A stretch of DNA of 44,619 nt from the NCBI GenBank assembly GCA_902554195.1, contig CACDNT010000005.1, positions 1 to 44,619 of the forward strand, in the 5' to 3' direction. Positions within the stretch are counted from its first letter, which is position 1, and each line of letters begins with the position of its first letter. Below the pieces are notes generated by a model. It saw only the letters and a program-made list of their open reading frames with translations. It did not search any database and was not told the origin of the DNA. Positions 33,380 through 42,294 of the stretch are shown here, one piece after another. This stretch comes from an uncultured Pelagibacteraceae bacterium. Lineage in GTDB: Bacteria; Pseudomonadota; Alphaproteobacteria; Pelagibacterales; Pelagibacteraceae. A program made the position numbers and the translations under genes.

Positions 33380-34354
33380 ATGAATAAATTAAGTAAAATA
33401 ATCGTTGTATTGTTCTCATCTTTATTCTTAAGTTTTGCAGCAAACTCAGTTGAAGTAAAATTTGGACATGTGGGTAAACCAGGTTCTCTATTTTCAGCTT
33501 CAGTTGATCATTTTGCTAAACTTGCTAATAAGAGATTAGGTAACAAAGGTAAAGTAACTGTATTTGGTTCTTCGCAACTTGGAAAAGACAAACAAGGAAT
33601 GCAGAAACTAAAATTAGGTACAGTTAATATGTGGTTACCTTCATCAGTAATGGCTTCTATTCATGATGAGTTTGGTGTTTTTGATATGCCTTTTATTATT
33701 AAAGACAGAAAGCACATGGCTAAAGTAGAAAAAAATGTTTTACCAGGTATGTTTAAAAACCTTGAAGATAAAACTGGCTACAAAGTTATTGCTGTATGGG
33801 AAAATGGTTTTAGACATATAACAAATAATACTAGACCAATTAATACTCCAGGCGATTTGAAAGGAATTAAATTAAGAACTCCTAAATCAAAATGGAGAGT
33901 TAAAATGTTCCAATCATATGGTGCAAACCCAACTCCAATGTCTTTTTCTGAAGTATTTACTGCTTTGAAAACAGGTACAATGGATGGACAAGAAAACCCA
34001 TATGCTCAAATAGCTAGTGCTAAATTTCAAGAAGTTCAAAAATATTTATCAATCACAGGTCACGTTTATACTCCTGCTTATGTAACTGTTCATAAGGATC
34101 ACTGGAATAAACTTCCTGCAGATGTTCAAGATATTTTAGAAAAGGCTGCTAAAGACACTCAAAAATTTGTCTACAAAGAAGCTGCTAAACTTGAAAAATC
34201 TTTATTAAAAGTAATTAAAGATGCTGGTGTCCAAGTTAATGAAGCGGACAAAGGTGCTTTTATTGCAGCTAGTAAAGGGATTTACGATCAGTTTGGATCA
34301 GAAGTTCCTACTGGTGGTGCTTTAGTTAAAAAAGTATCATCTTTAGCAAAATAA
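33380..34354 (+). CDS. dctP: TRAP transporter substrate-binding protein DctP
   Basis: A 324-residue periplasmic binding protein with a signal peptide (KIIVVLFSSLFLSFAANS). The mature part has the DctP ligand-site elements GDLKGIKLRTPKS, where the Arg would bind a carboxylate, and ALKTGTMDGQENPYAQI. Length is standard for the C4-dicarboxylate/hydroxyacid group, unlike the longer first TRAP protein in this window. An aagggaaa ribosome site precedes the ATG. The crotonase, CoA-transferase and hydroxyacid-type dehydrogenase that follow suggest the ligand is an organic acid activated as a CoA ester, which is inference. Confidence 0.93.
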   Translation: MNKLSKIIVVLFSSLFLSFAANSVEVKFGHVGKPGSLFSASVDHFAKLANKRLGNKGKVTVFGSSQLGKDKQGMQKLKLGTVNMWLPSSVMASIHDEFGVFDMPFIIKDRKHMAKVEKNVLPGMFKNLEDKTGYKVIAVWENGFRHITNNTRPINTPGDLKGIKLRTPKSKWRVKMFQSYGANPTPMSFSEVFTALKTGTMDGQENPYAQIASAKFQEVQKYLSITGHVYTPAYVTVHKDHWNKLPADVQDILEKAAKDTQKFVYKEAAKLEKSLLKVIKDAGVQVNEADKGAFIAASKGIYDQFGSEVPTGGALVKKVSSLAK

Positions 34355-34372
34355 TATAGTTTATTATTCTAA

Positions 34373-34397
34373 TCAGGCCCTCATTCAGAGGGCCTGA
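34373..34397 (+). promoter_or_regulatory. strong hairpin between dctP and dctQ
   Basis: Perfect 10-base GC-rich arms, tcaggccctc at 34373-34382 and gagggcctga at 34388-34397, with a 5-base loop. No T run follows, so it is not a classical terminator. It begins 18 bases after the dctP stop and ends 7 bases before the dctQ ATG, so it can protect the dctP message 3' end and also bury the dctQ ribosome site (gagg in the right arm). Confidence 0.72.
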
Positions 34398-34404
34398 GTA
34401 TTAT

Positions 34405-34914
34405 ATGAAGTTACAAAATTTTATAAATTCGTACGAAAAAATATTAAAACTAATACTGTTTATAATGATGGTAGCATTAGCAGTAACAGTTTTACTTGGA
34501 GTTACCTTTCGTTTTGCAGGCAGCGCTTTAGTTTGGTATGATGAAGTTGCTGCAGTCCAGCTTGCGTGGATAACATATTATGGTTCAGCATATGCTGCAT
34601 TAAAAGGATCACATATAAGTGTCCCAAGTATATTTAAAGCTTTTCCACTACCTCTAAGAAAGATTTTCTTTGTAGTTTCTAAACTTGTTGTTTATGGCTT
34701 TTTAATACTTTTAGCATATTACGGGTATTTAGTTTTAACTTTAATTACAGGTGAAACATTAGTAACATTGGAATGGGTTCCCCAACCATTTGTGCAATCT
34801 GTTATTCCGATTGCATCATGTCTTTTTATTTTATCTGAAACCTTAAGAATTCCAGAAGATTATAGAAATTTAGTTCTACAAAATACGGGTGACGAGCAAA
34901 CAGGAGATATTTAA
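34405..34914 (+). CDS. dctQ: TRAP transporter small membrane subunit DctQ
   Basis: A 169-residue protein with four membrane spans (about residues 14-34, 48-65, 88-110 and 130-148). VWYDEVAAVQLAWITYYGSAYAALKGSHI, summarised as the YDE...LAW...A-KGSHI pattern, is characteristic of DctQ. It pairs with DctM. Its start lies just beyond a strong hairpin, and its stop shares a base with the dctM start (TAATG). Confidence 0.92.
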   Translation: MKLQNFINSYEKILKLILFIMMVALAVTVLLGVTFRFAGSALVWYDEVAAVQLAWITYYGSAYAALKGSHISVPSIFKAFPLPLRKIFFVVSKLVVYGFLILLAYYGYLVLTLITGETLVTLEWVPQPFVQSVIPIASCLFILSETLRIPEDYRNLVLQNTGDEQTGDI

Positions 34915-36197
34915 TGATAATTCTAACAATGTTTATGGTCTTGTTACTTTTGTTGTCTATAAATGTACCCATTGCGATTGGCCTTGCAGTAACAACTATT
35001 ATTGCAATGGTTATGAAAACTGGCACAAGTTTTCTAATTGATACTGCAATCGTAATGTTTGATGGATCAATGAAGTTTCCATTGATTGCAATTCCACTAT
35101 TTATTTTAGCCGGTTCAATTATGAATAGTGCTGGTATTTCAAGAAGACTTATAGCTTTTGCCTCTGCTCTAGTTGGATTTATTAAAGGTGGGTTGAGTAT
35201 GATTAATATTGCAACCTCAATGTTTTTTGCTGAAATTTCTGGATCGGCAGTTGCTGATGTTGCTGCACTAGGTTCTATTTTAATTCCTGCAATGAAAAAG
35301 AAAGGATACCCAGGCGCATTTGCTGCTGCAGTGACTTCATCTTCAGCATCTCTAGCAATTATTATTCCACCATCAATACCAATGATTGTTTATGCAGTTA
35401 TGTCTCAAAGTTCAGTTGTACAATTATTTGTTGCTGGAATTATTCCTGGAGTAATAGGTGGATTTTTTCTCATGTTGGCAGCTTATGTTACAGCAAGAAA
35501 GAAAAATTTTCCTGTTGAGGAGACATTCAATATACCAAACGTAAAAAAAACAGCAAAAGATGCAGCTTTAGCCTTTTTACTACCAGTAATTATTTTAGGA
35601 GGGATTTTTGGAGGCGTTGTAACAGCTACAGAGGGAGCTGGTTTAGCAGTTGTAGCATCTTTGGTGATTGGTTTTATTTATAAAGAAATAGACTTTAAAA
35701 GACTATATGAATCAGCTTGCGAGGGAGCGATACAGACTGCATCCGTAATGTTATTAGTTGCAGCATCTGTTTTATTAGGAGAGTTTTTAACAATTGAACA
35801 AATTCCTCAAAAGGTTGCTGAGTCAATTATTGACTTTACTAATAATAAATATGCAGTTTTAGGAATTTTAAATATATTTTTATTAATTATAGGTTTCTTT
35901 TTACACTCAGTTGCAGCAATAATTTTAACTGTTCCAATAGTTATGCCATTGGTTAATGCAGTTGGTATTGATCCTGTTCATTTTGGAATAATTGTAACTT
36001 TAAACCTAGCCATAGGACAGCAAACACCTCCTGTAGCAAGTGTATTAGTAACAGCCTGTTCAGTTGCAAAAGCAGATATTTGGGATGTAACAAGATCAAA
36101 TATATCATTTATATGTGTGTTGTTAGTTTTATTACTTTTAGTAACGTATGTACCAGCAATACCAATGACATTAGTAGAGTATTTTTATAGGAGTTAG
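34914..36197 (+). CDS. dctM: TRAP transporter large permease subunit DctM
   Basis: A 427-residue permease with about 12 spans and standard DctM motifs: PLFILAGSIMNSAGISRRL near residue 60, FAEISGSAVADVAALGSIL near residue 103, and SASLAIIIPPSIPMIVYAV. Length is typical of the DctM group pairing with 320-residue binding proteins. The next gene, a crotonase, starts on the base after its stop, so import and metabolism are coupled. Confidence 0.94.
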   Translation: MIILTMFMVLLLLLSINVPIAIGLAVTTIIAMVMKTGTSFLIDTAIVMFDGSMKFPLIAIPLFILAGSIMNSAGISRRLIAFASALVGFIKGGLSMINIATSMFFAEISGSAVADVAALGSILIPAMKKKGYPGAFAAAVTSSSASLAIIIPPSIPMIVYAVMSQSSVVQLFVAGIIPGVIGGFFLMLAAYVTARKKNFPVEETFNIPNVKKTAKDAALAFLLPVIILGGIFGGVVTATEGAGLAVVASLVIGFIYKEIDFKRLYESACEGAIQTASVMLLVAASVLLGEFLTIEQIPQKVAESIIDFTNNKYAVLGILNIFLLIIGFFLHSVAAIILTVPIVMPLVNAVGIDPVHFGIIVTLNLAIGQQTPPVASVLVTACSVAKADIWDVTRSNISFICVLLVLLLLVTYVPAIPMTLVEYFYRS

Positions 36198-36980
36198 ATG
36201 AGCAGTTTAGTTAAGCTAAATAAAATAAATAGTCATTTATCTGAAGTGGTTATTAATAGACCAGAAAAATTAAATGCAATGACTAAACCAATGTGGATAG
36301 AACTTGGTAAAATTTTTAAAAAAATTTCAAAAGAAAAAAACCTTAGATGTGTAATTATAAGAGGTGAGGGTGGAAAATCTTTTTCTCCTGGAAATGATAT
36401 TGGAGAATTTAAAAAAGAAAGATCATCATCAAAATTAGCAAAATCTTATGGAAAGTTTTTACATGGAACTTTGGGATCAATTTTTAATTGTCCAGTGCCT
36501 ACAATAGCTATGATAGAGGGAATTTGTGTGGGAGGTGGTTTAGAAATTGCTGCTTGTTGTGATATTAGAATTTGTGGAAAAAGTTCAAGATTTGGTATAC
36601 CAATAAAAAGACTCGGTCTAACAATGGCTGCAAAAGAACTAGAAGTTCTTTTAAAGGCAACTACCTATTCAACTGCAATGGAAATTTTGTTTGAGGGAAG
36701 AGTATTTGATTCTCAAGAGGCGTTAGAAAAAAGATTGGTTAATAGAGTAGTTAAAGATGAAGACGTAAGGAAAGAAGCATATAAATCAGCTGAACTGATA
36801 TGTGAAGGTGCTCCTAAAGTTGCTAGATGGCATAAAGAATTTGCAAGAAATATTTTAAAGAAAGGCAAAGTAACAGAAAAAATAAATAATCTTGGTTACA
36901 AATGCTATGATACTGAGGATTTTAAAATTGGATATCAATCCTTCCTAAATAAAACTAAGCCAAAATTTAAAAATAAATAA
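36198..36980 (+). CDS. enoyl-CoA hydratase/isomerase (crotonase) family protein
   Basis: A 260-residue crotonase-fold protein. The oxyanion-hole segments are SPGNDIGEF (residues about 62-70) and CVGGGLEIAACCDIRI, which keeps the first catalytic Glu position (GGGLE). At the second catalytic site, where hydratases have PE followed by a Gly-rich turn, this protein reads FGIPIKRLGLTM, with Ile in place of Glu. Simple water addition is therefore less likely; another crotonase reaction such as isomerisation, racemisation or thioester hydrolysis may apply. It lies between dctM and a CoA-transferase on the same transcript. Confidence 0.85.
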   Translation: MSSLVKLNKINSHLSEVVINRPEKLNAMTKPMWIELGKIFKKISKEKNLRCVIIRGEGGKSFSPGNDIGEFKKERSSSKLAKSYGKFLHGTLGSIFNCPVPTIAMIEGICVGGGLEIAACCDIRICGKSSRFGIPIKRLGLTMAAKELEVLLKATTYSTAMEILFEGRVFDSQEALEKRLVNRVVKDEDVRKEAYKSAELICEGAPKVARWHKEFARNILKKGKVTEKINNLGYKCYDTEDFKIGYQSFLNKTKPKFKNK

Positions 36981-36986
36981 TCATAA

Positions 36987-38177
36987 ATGGCATCATTAAA
37001 AGGTATTCGAGTTTTAGAGATGGCTCAAATAATGGCTGGTCCTACTTGTGGATTGTTATTGGCAGATCTAGGGGCTGAAGTTATTAAGATAGAAAAAACT
37101 CCAGGAGGTGATGATACTAGAAATTTCCTTCCTCCCGATGTCAATGGGGTATCGGCAGCATACTTAATGATGAATAGAAATAAAAAAGGTATTGCTTTAA
37201 ATTTAAAAGATAAAGAAGGAATTGAAATTTTTAAGACGATGATAAAAAATTCTGATGTAGTTTTAGAAAATTTTAGAAAAGGGACATTAGAAAAACTAGG
37301 TATTGGTTATGATACGATGTCAAAAATTAATCCTAAAATTATTTTATGTGAAATTTCTGGTTATGGAAGAACAGGCCCTTATGCAAATAAAGGAGGCTTT
37401 GATTTAGTAGCACAAGGTATGAGTGGTTTAATGAGTATTACTGGTGAAGATAAGAATAAACCACCAATGAAAGTAGGAGCGCCACTTACAGACATCACTG
37501 CAGGATTACTTGCTGCAAGCGGTATTTTAGCAGCTTTAATTCATAGAGATAAAACTGGCGAAGGTCAAAAAGTTGATACATCTTTGTATGAAGCAGGAAT
37601 AGTTCATACTTACTGGCAGTCAGCAATTGCTGGTGCAACTGGTGTATCACCAGGTCCTCTTGGATCAGCTCATCCTTTGACAGCACCTTATCAAGCTTTT
37701 AAAACAAAAGATAAATGGATAACTGTTGGTGCATCAAATCAGAATACATGGCTAATGTTATTAAAGGCAATCAATCGTCAAGATCTTAATGAGAATGAAA
37801 AATTTTCAACTAATTCAAGTAGAAAAGAAAATTTAAATGAACTGGTAGAAATACTTAATAATGAATTTATTAAAAAACCTTCTCAAGAATGGTTAAAAAT
37901 ATTTGATGAAAATGGTTTACCATGTGGTCCTATAAATTCGATAACCGACATGTTTAAAGACCCTCAAACTATTGAAAGAGAGATGATTATTGAGGTAAAT
38001 AATAAAAAAGCTGGGATAAGTAAAGCTGTTGGAATGCCAATCAAATTTTCAAAAAGCAAAACTGAAAAATCCAAAGGTGCACCAGATTTAGGTGAACATA
38101 CAAGAGAAATAATGAAAAATTTTGGTTATAAAGATGAAGAGATAGATGATTTTTGTAACAAAAAAATAATTCTTTAA
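36987..38177 (+). CDS. class III (CaiB/BaiF) CoA-transferase
   Basis: A 396-residue family III CoA-transferase. The N-terminus GIRVLEMAQIMAGPTCGLLLADLGAEVIKIE is shown by its AGP and LADLGAEVIKIE elements. The catalytic Asp lies in APLTDITAG near residue 170, and SGYGRTGPYANKGGFD is typical. Members move CoA between carboxylates such as carnitine, oxalate, succinate or mesaconate. As the last gene of the TRAP operon it probably activates the imported acid. The stop overlaps the convergent dehydrogenase gene by 4 bases. Confidence 0.92.
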   Translation: MASLKGIRVLEMAQIMAGPTCGLLLADLGAEVIKIEKTPGGDDTRNFLPPDVNGVSAAYLMMNRNKKGIALNLKDKEGIEIFKTMIKNSDVVLENFRKGTLEKLGIGYDTMSKINPKIILCEISGYGRTGPYANKGGFDLVAQGMSGLMSITGEDKNKPPMKVGAPLTDITAGLLAASGILAALIHRDKTGEGQKVDTSLYEAGIVHTYWQSAIAGATGVSPGPLGSAHPLTAPYQAFKTKDKWITVGASNQNTWLMLLKAINRQDLNENEKFSTNSSRKENLNELVEILNNEFIKKPSQEWLKIFDENGLPCGPINSITDMFKDPQTIEREMIIEVNNKKAGISKAVGMPIKFSKSKTEKSKGAPDLGEHTREIMKNFGYKDEEIDDFCNKKIIL

Positions 38178-41077
38178 TTTACAGTTTCGAAAATCTTAAA
38201 TAGTAATTCTGAAACGTGCTTCCCTTTTTTTTCTGATAAATCAGATATTTGGTGTCTGCAGCTTGTACCATTTGCTACTATGAAATCATTTTCATCACTA
38301 CCATTAATTGCAGGTATTAAAGATAGATGAGCCATTTTTTTTGAGGTTTCATAAGTTTTACTATCATAGCCAAAAGAACCTGCCATCCCACAACAACTAG
38401 AATCTATCATCTTATTATTTATATTTAGCTCAGATAAAAGATCTTTAAGTCCTTTCATTCTATCTTGAGACTTTTGGTGACAATGTCCATGAATTAAAAC
38501 ATTTTGACTAAAACTATTTGATTTAACATTCTTATCTTTTTTAATTTGTTCTAAAATAAACTCTTCTAATAAATAAAATCTATTTTTTATTTTATCTCTA
38601 TTTTTTATGCCTTTAAGTGATTGATACTCGTCACTAAAAGTAAGCAAACAAGACGGTTCGATACCTACTATAGGTAATTCAAAGTAATTATTTTTAATAA
38701 TATAGTCATTAAATCTATTCAATTCATCTGCAGCCTTATCTAGTTGACCATATGATATATAAGTTCTTCCACAACAGAGTGGTCTATCAAGTTTATCACT
38801 ATCAAAACTTGGGATTATTGCTTGATAACCAAATTTATTTAATACTTTAATCGTATAGACCAAATTTTCATTCTCAAAATTAATATTAAATGTATCTGCA
38901 AATAAAATTACTTTATTTTCTGAAATTTCTTGATTGTAATATATGTCTTTTAAAGCCTTTTGATTTTGGACTTCAGGCAGGCTCCTTTCAGTTGCAAAAC
39001 CAAATTTTTTAATAATGTTTGAAATAACTGGAAAATTTTTGATCTTATTAATTATTGGGTTTATGATTTTATACAACCAAATCAACCTAGGCATATCAGA
39101 GATAATTTTATCTTTAATTCTCATACTAAATTTTTTGTAATAATGAGAGAGAAATTCACTTTTCATCTTAGCCATATCTACAGACATTGGACATTCTCTT
39201 TGACAAGCTTTACAGCTCACACAAAGCTCCATTGTTTCATACATTTCTTTAGATGCAAAAGACCCCTTTGGTAATTGATTAGAAAGTGCGAGTCTTAATG
39301 TATTTGCTCTTCCTCTAACTAAATCTTTCTCTTCTTTTGTTACTCTGTATGAAGGACACATCACTCCTGAATCTAATTTTCTGCATGCGCCGTTGTTATT
39401 ACACATTTCAATTGCATCTGAAAATTGACCCCAATTGGACCAATCATAATGAGTACTTATATTCTCTGTTTGATAATCTGATTTATATCTCATCAACGAT
39501 CTATCATTTGATTTAAAAGGTCTTACAATTTTACCTGGATTTAATAAATTCTTATTATCGAATGTATCTTTAATTTCTTCGAATGCATTTGTGATATTTT
39601 TTCCAAACATCATTTCGTGGAATTCTGATCTAACAATTCCATCTCCGTGTTCACCTGAATGAGAACCTTTATAATTCTTAACCATTTCAAAAGCTTCCTC
39701 AGATATAGATCTCATGTTTTTAATATCTTGGTCAGATTTCATATTCAAAACTGGTCTTACGTGAAGGGTTCCAACCGATGCATGAGCGTAAAACATTCCA
39801 CTTGTATTATATTTTTTAAATATTTCCTTTAATCTTGCAGTGTATTCTGCCAAATGATCTAAAGAAACTGCACAATCCTCTATAAATGCAACCGGCTTCT
39901 TATCTCCCTTCATCGACATCAAAATATTTAATCCAGCTTTTCTAATCTCAAAAACTTCTTTTTGTTCTGATAAGTCTGTAAAAAAAGAAAATTGATTTTT
40001 TTTATTTTGATTAAGAACTAAATATTCTAGGTCTTTTATTTTTTTCTCATAAATATTTTGGTCTGTATCAATAAATTCAACCATCAAAACTGCCTCTGGA
40101 TTACCTTTTATATATTTCTTAATACCACCAGCATACATTGGAATTTCTTTTGCTAGATTTAATAAGTTTTGATCCATTAATTCGACACAAGTAGGTTTTA
40201 ATTTTACGATCTCTTTTGTTAATTCCATAGCTTGATGAAAGTTATCAAAATAACAGACGCCTAAAATTTTATTTTTAGGAATCTCAGATAACTTTAATTT
40301 TATTCTATTAAAAAGAGACAATGTTCCCTCAGAACCAACTAATAGATTTGATGAATTAAACCCATTTGGATTTATTAAATCAATGTTATATCCACCAACT
40401 CTTCTTTGAGTAGTTGGCCAGTTTTCATCAATATCTTTACTAACTTTCTGTCTTAAATGTAAAAATTTATCAATTATTTTATAAAAACGATCTTGGTTAT
40501 TAGTTGTTGTTAAATAGTTTTTATTAATTTGATCGAAAGTATGTAATGAACCATCATCTAGAATTGCTTCGATAGCTAGTACGTTGTGAACCATATTTCC
40601 ATAATATAAAGATCTTGATCCACATGAATTATTTGCTGACATCCCCCCAATAGTTGCTCTACTACTTGTAGATACATCTACAGGAAACCAAAGACCATAC
40701 GGTCTTAGAAATGAATTTAAATGATCCAAGACAACACCTGGCTGGACCCATACATATTTTTCTTCTACATTAATTTCTAATATTTTGTTTTGATGTTTTG
40801 AATAATCAAGAACCACACTTTCACCTACAGTTTGACCACATTGAGAACTTCCACCGCCTCTAGCTAGAAGAGGAATAGAATTTTTTTGAGAATATTCCAT
40901 TAGGTTTAAAACATCATTAGTATCTTTTGGAAGAACTACACCAAGAGGCTTGATTTGATAAACTGATGCATCTGTACTGTATCGACCTCGAGAAAATTCA
41001 TCAAATAAAGTTTTCCCATCAACTTTATTACTTATTTCTTTTCCTAATTTTTGTATTTGATCCGAACTAAACCGCAT
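38174..41077 (-). CDS. fused FAD-linked / Fe-S 2-hydroxyacid dehydrogenase (YdiJ-like)
   Basis: A 967-residue three-part enzyme. An N-terminal FAD-binding (PP-loop) and FAD-oxidase C domain covers about residues 1-500, with RGGGSSQCGQ, NNSCGSRSLYYG and SHSGEHGDGIVR. A ferredoxin region at about 560-670 has CNNNGACRKLDSGVMCPS and CVSCKACQRECPM. A C-terminal CCG domain (750-960) has PLCCGRTYI, HGHCHQKSQ and SSCCGMAGSFG. The layout matches YdiJ-type D-2-hydroxyglutarate or D-lactate dehydrogenases that feed electrons to quinone. It starts 17 bases downstream of the enolase-superfamily gene. The substrate is inferred only at the class level. Confidence 0.88.
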   Translation of the reverse strand: MRFSSDQIQKLGKEISNKVDGKTLFDEFSRGRYSTDASVYQIKPLGVVLPKDTNDVLNLMEYSQKNSIPLLARGGGSSQCGQTVGESVVLDYSKHQNKILEINVEEKYVWVQPGVVLDHLNSFLRPYGLWFPVDVSTSSRATIGGMSANNSCGSRSLYYGNMVHNVLAIEAILDDGSLHTFDQINKNYLTTTNNQDRFYKIIDKFLHLRQKVSKDIDENWPTTQRRVGGYNIDLINPNGFNSSNLLVGSEGTLSLFNRIKLKLSEIPKNKILGVCYFDNFHQAMELTKEIVKLKPTCVELMDQNLLNLAKEIPMYAGGIKKYIKGNPEAVLMVEFIDTDQNIYEKKIKDLEYLVLNQNKKNQFSFFTDLSEQKEVFEIRKAGLNILMSMKGDKKPVAFIEDCAVSLDHLAEYTARLKEIFKKYNTSGMFYAHASVGTLHVRPVLNMKSDQDIKNMRSISEEAFEMVKNYKGSHSGEHGDGIVRSEFHEMMFGKNITNAFEEIKDTFDNKNLLNPGKIVRPFKSNDRSLMRYKSDYQTENISTHYDWSNWGQFSDAIEMCNNNGACRKLDSGVMCPSYRVTKEEKDLVRGRANTLRLALSNQLPKGSFASKEMYETMELCVSCKACQRECPMSVDMAKMKSEFLSHYYKKFSMRIKDKIISDMPRLIWLYKIINPIINKIKNFPVISNIIKKFGFATERSLPEVQNQKALKDIYYNQEISENKVILFADTFNINFENENLVYTIKVLNKFGYQAIIPSFDSDKLDRPLCCGRTYISYGQLDKAADELNRFNDYIIKNNYFELPIVGIEPSCLLTFSDEYQSLKGIKNRDKIKNRFYLLEEFILEQIKKDKNVKSNSFSQNVLIHGHCHQKSQDRMKGLKDLLSELNINNKMIDSSCCGMAGSFGYDSKTYETSKKMAHLSLIPAINGSDENDFIVANGTSCRHQISDLSEKKGKHVSELLFKIFETVN

Positions 41078-41094
41078 AAAACTTAATTAAAGGT

Positions 41095-42249
41095 TTATTT
41101 ATTTTTGTAAACTAGTTTACCGAACTTTTTTAACGCGGTTTCTGAAATTTCTAATCCTAAGCCTGGATTTTCATTTAGATGTATCCAACCATTACTCATT
41201 TTATGGTGATTTTCAAATAATTGAGCTTGTAGAGGATCTCTTTCATCATCAAATGACTCGACTATTCTTCCTGATGGTGAAGATGCAACTAAAGGAGCAT
41301 GAATATAACAATCATGATGTGGTGCTATATCCAAATGATTTAATTCACATAAAGCAGATAGTTTTTTACCATTAGTAAAACCACCAAACATTGTGCAATC
41401 AAATTGTAAAATTTGAATTGCATTTTCCTCCACCAAAGATCTACATCCATAAATCGTAATTTCACTTTCTCCACCTGATAAAGGAATTTTTGTTTGTTGT
41501 GATAAAAGTTTTAAATTTCTTCTATCATCTTCCCATCTCACAGGCTCTTCTATCCAAGTTGGATTAAATCTCTCAAATTCTTTTACTCCCTCAATGGCCG
41601 TTTTTAGGTTCCATGCTCTATTAACATCAATCATTAGATTTTTATCGTCACCAATTTCTTGTCTAATTATTTCTAATCTTTTGGCATCTTCTTTTATACT
41701 TAATCCACCTACTTTAACTTTAAAGCTTTGATGGCCAATTTTAATTAATTTTTGTAACTCCTCTCGAAGTTCTTTTTCATTTTTACCATCTCTGTAATAA
41801 GCACATGTTACATATACAGGAATTTTATTTCTGTAACCTCCAAACAACTTATAAAGTGGAATTTTTGAGGCTTTACCTATTAAATCCCAGCATGCAATAT
41901 CTAAAGCCGCGGAAATTCTGATTAAAGCTTCTCTGCTCCAGCCTTTTTCATTACTTTGACGTGTGTCAGTTAATTTAAAAATTTTCTCATATAATTTTTC
42001 TGGACAAAAAGGATCCTCTCCTATTATTAAATCCTGTAATCCATTAGAGAAAGGTTTGATAATTGGTTTGATATCAGTGTAACTAGTTGCCAAACCAAAA
42101 CCAGAGTTTCCATCTTTAGTTTTAATCTTTATCAATAATTCATTTGCAGTTGGTACTATAAAATGGCTTACCCAATGAGGATTAACTTCATCAGGATTAT
42201 TTAAAGCGTAGACTTCCAAAGTCTCTATTAAATTACTACTATTTGTCAT
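41095..42249 (-). CDS. mandelate racemase/muconate lactonizing enzyme superfamily protein
   Basis: A 384-residue enolase-superfamily enzyme. KVKVGG (near residue 175) supplies the KxK acid-base lysines, the metal ligands are expected from MIDVNRAW, WIEEPV and GGESE, and HHDCYIH toward the C-terminus supplies the opposite His. This is the pattern of the mandelate racemase subgroup, which includes many acid-sugar dehydratases and racemases. The substrate is unknown. It is the first gene of a minus-strand pair with the FAD/Fe-S dehydrogenase and is divergent from the aminotransferase with a 45-base gap. Confidence 0.88.
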   Translation of the reverse strand: MTNSSNLIETLEVYALNNPDEVNPHWVSHFIVPTANELLIKIKTKDGNSGFGLATSYTDIKPIIKPFSNGLQDLIIGEDPFCPEKLYEKIFKLTDTRQSNEKGWSREALIRISAALDIACWDLIGKASKIPLYKLFGGYRNKIPVYVTCAYYRDGKNEKELREELQKLIKIGHQSFKVKVGGLSIKEDAKRLEIIRQEIGDDKNLMIDVNRAWNLKTAIEGVKEFERFNPTWIEEPVRWEDDRRNLKLLSQQTKIPLSGGESEITIYGCRSLVEENAIQILQFDCTMFGGFTNGKKLSALCELNHLDIAPHHDCYIHAPLVASSPSGRIVESFDDERDPLQAQLFENHHKMSNGWIHLNENPGLGLEISETALKKFGKLVYKNK

Positions 42250-42294
42250 ATATTATAAGTTTGATTATATAATTTCTTTAGCATATACAGCAGA

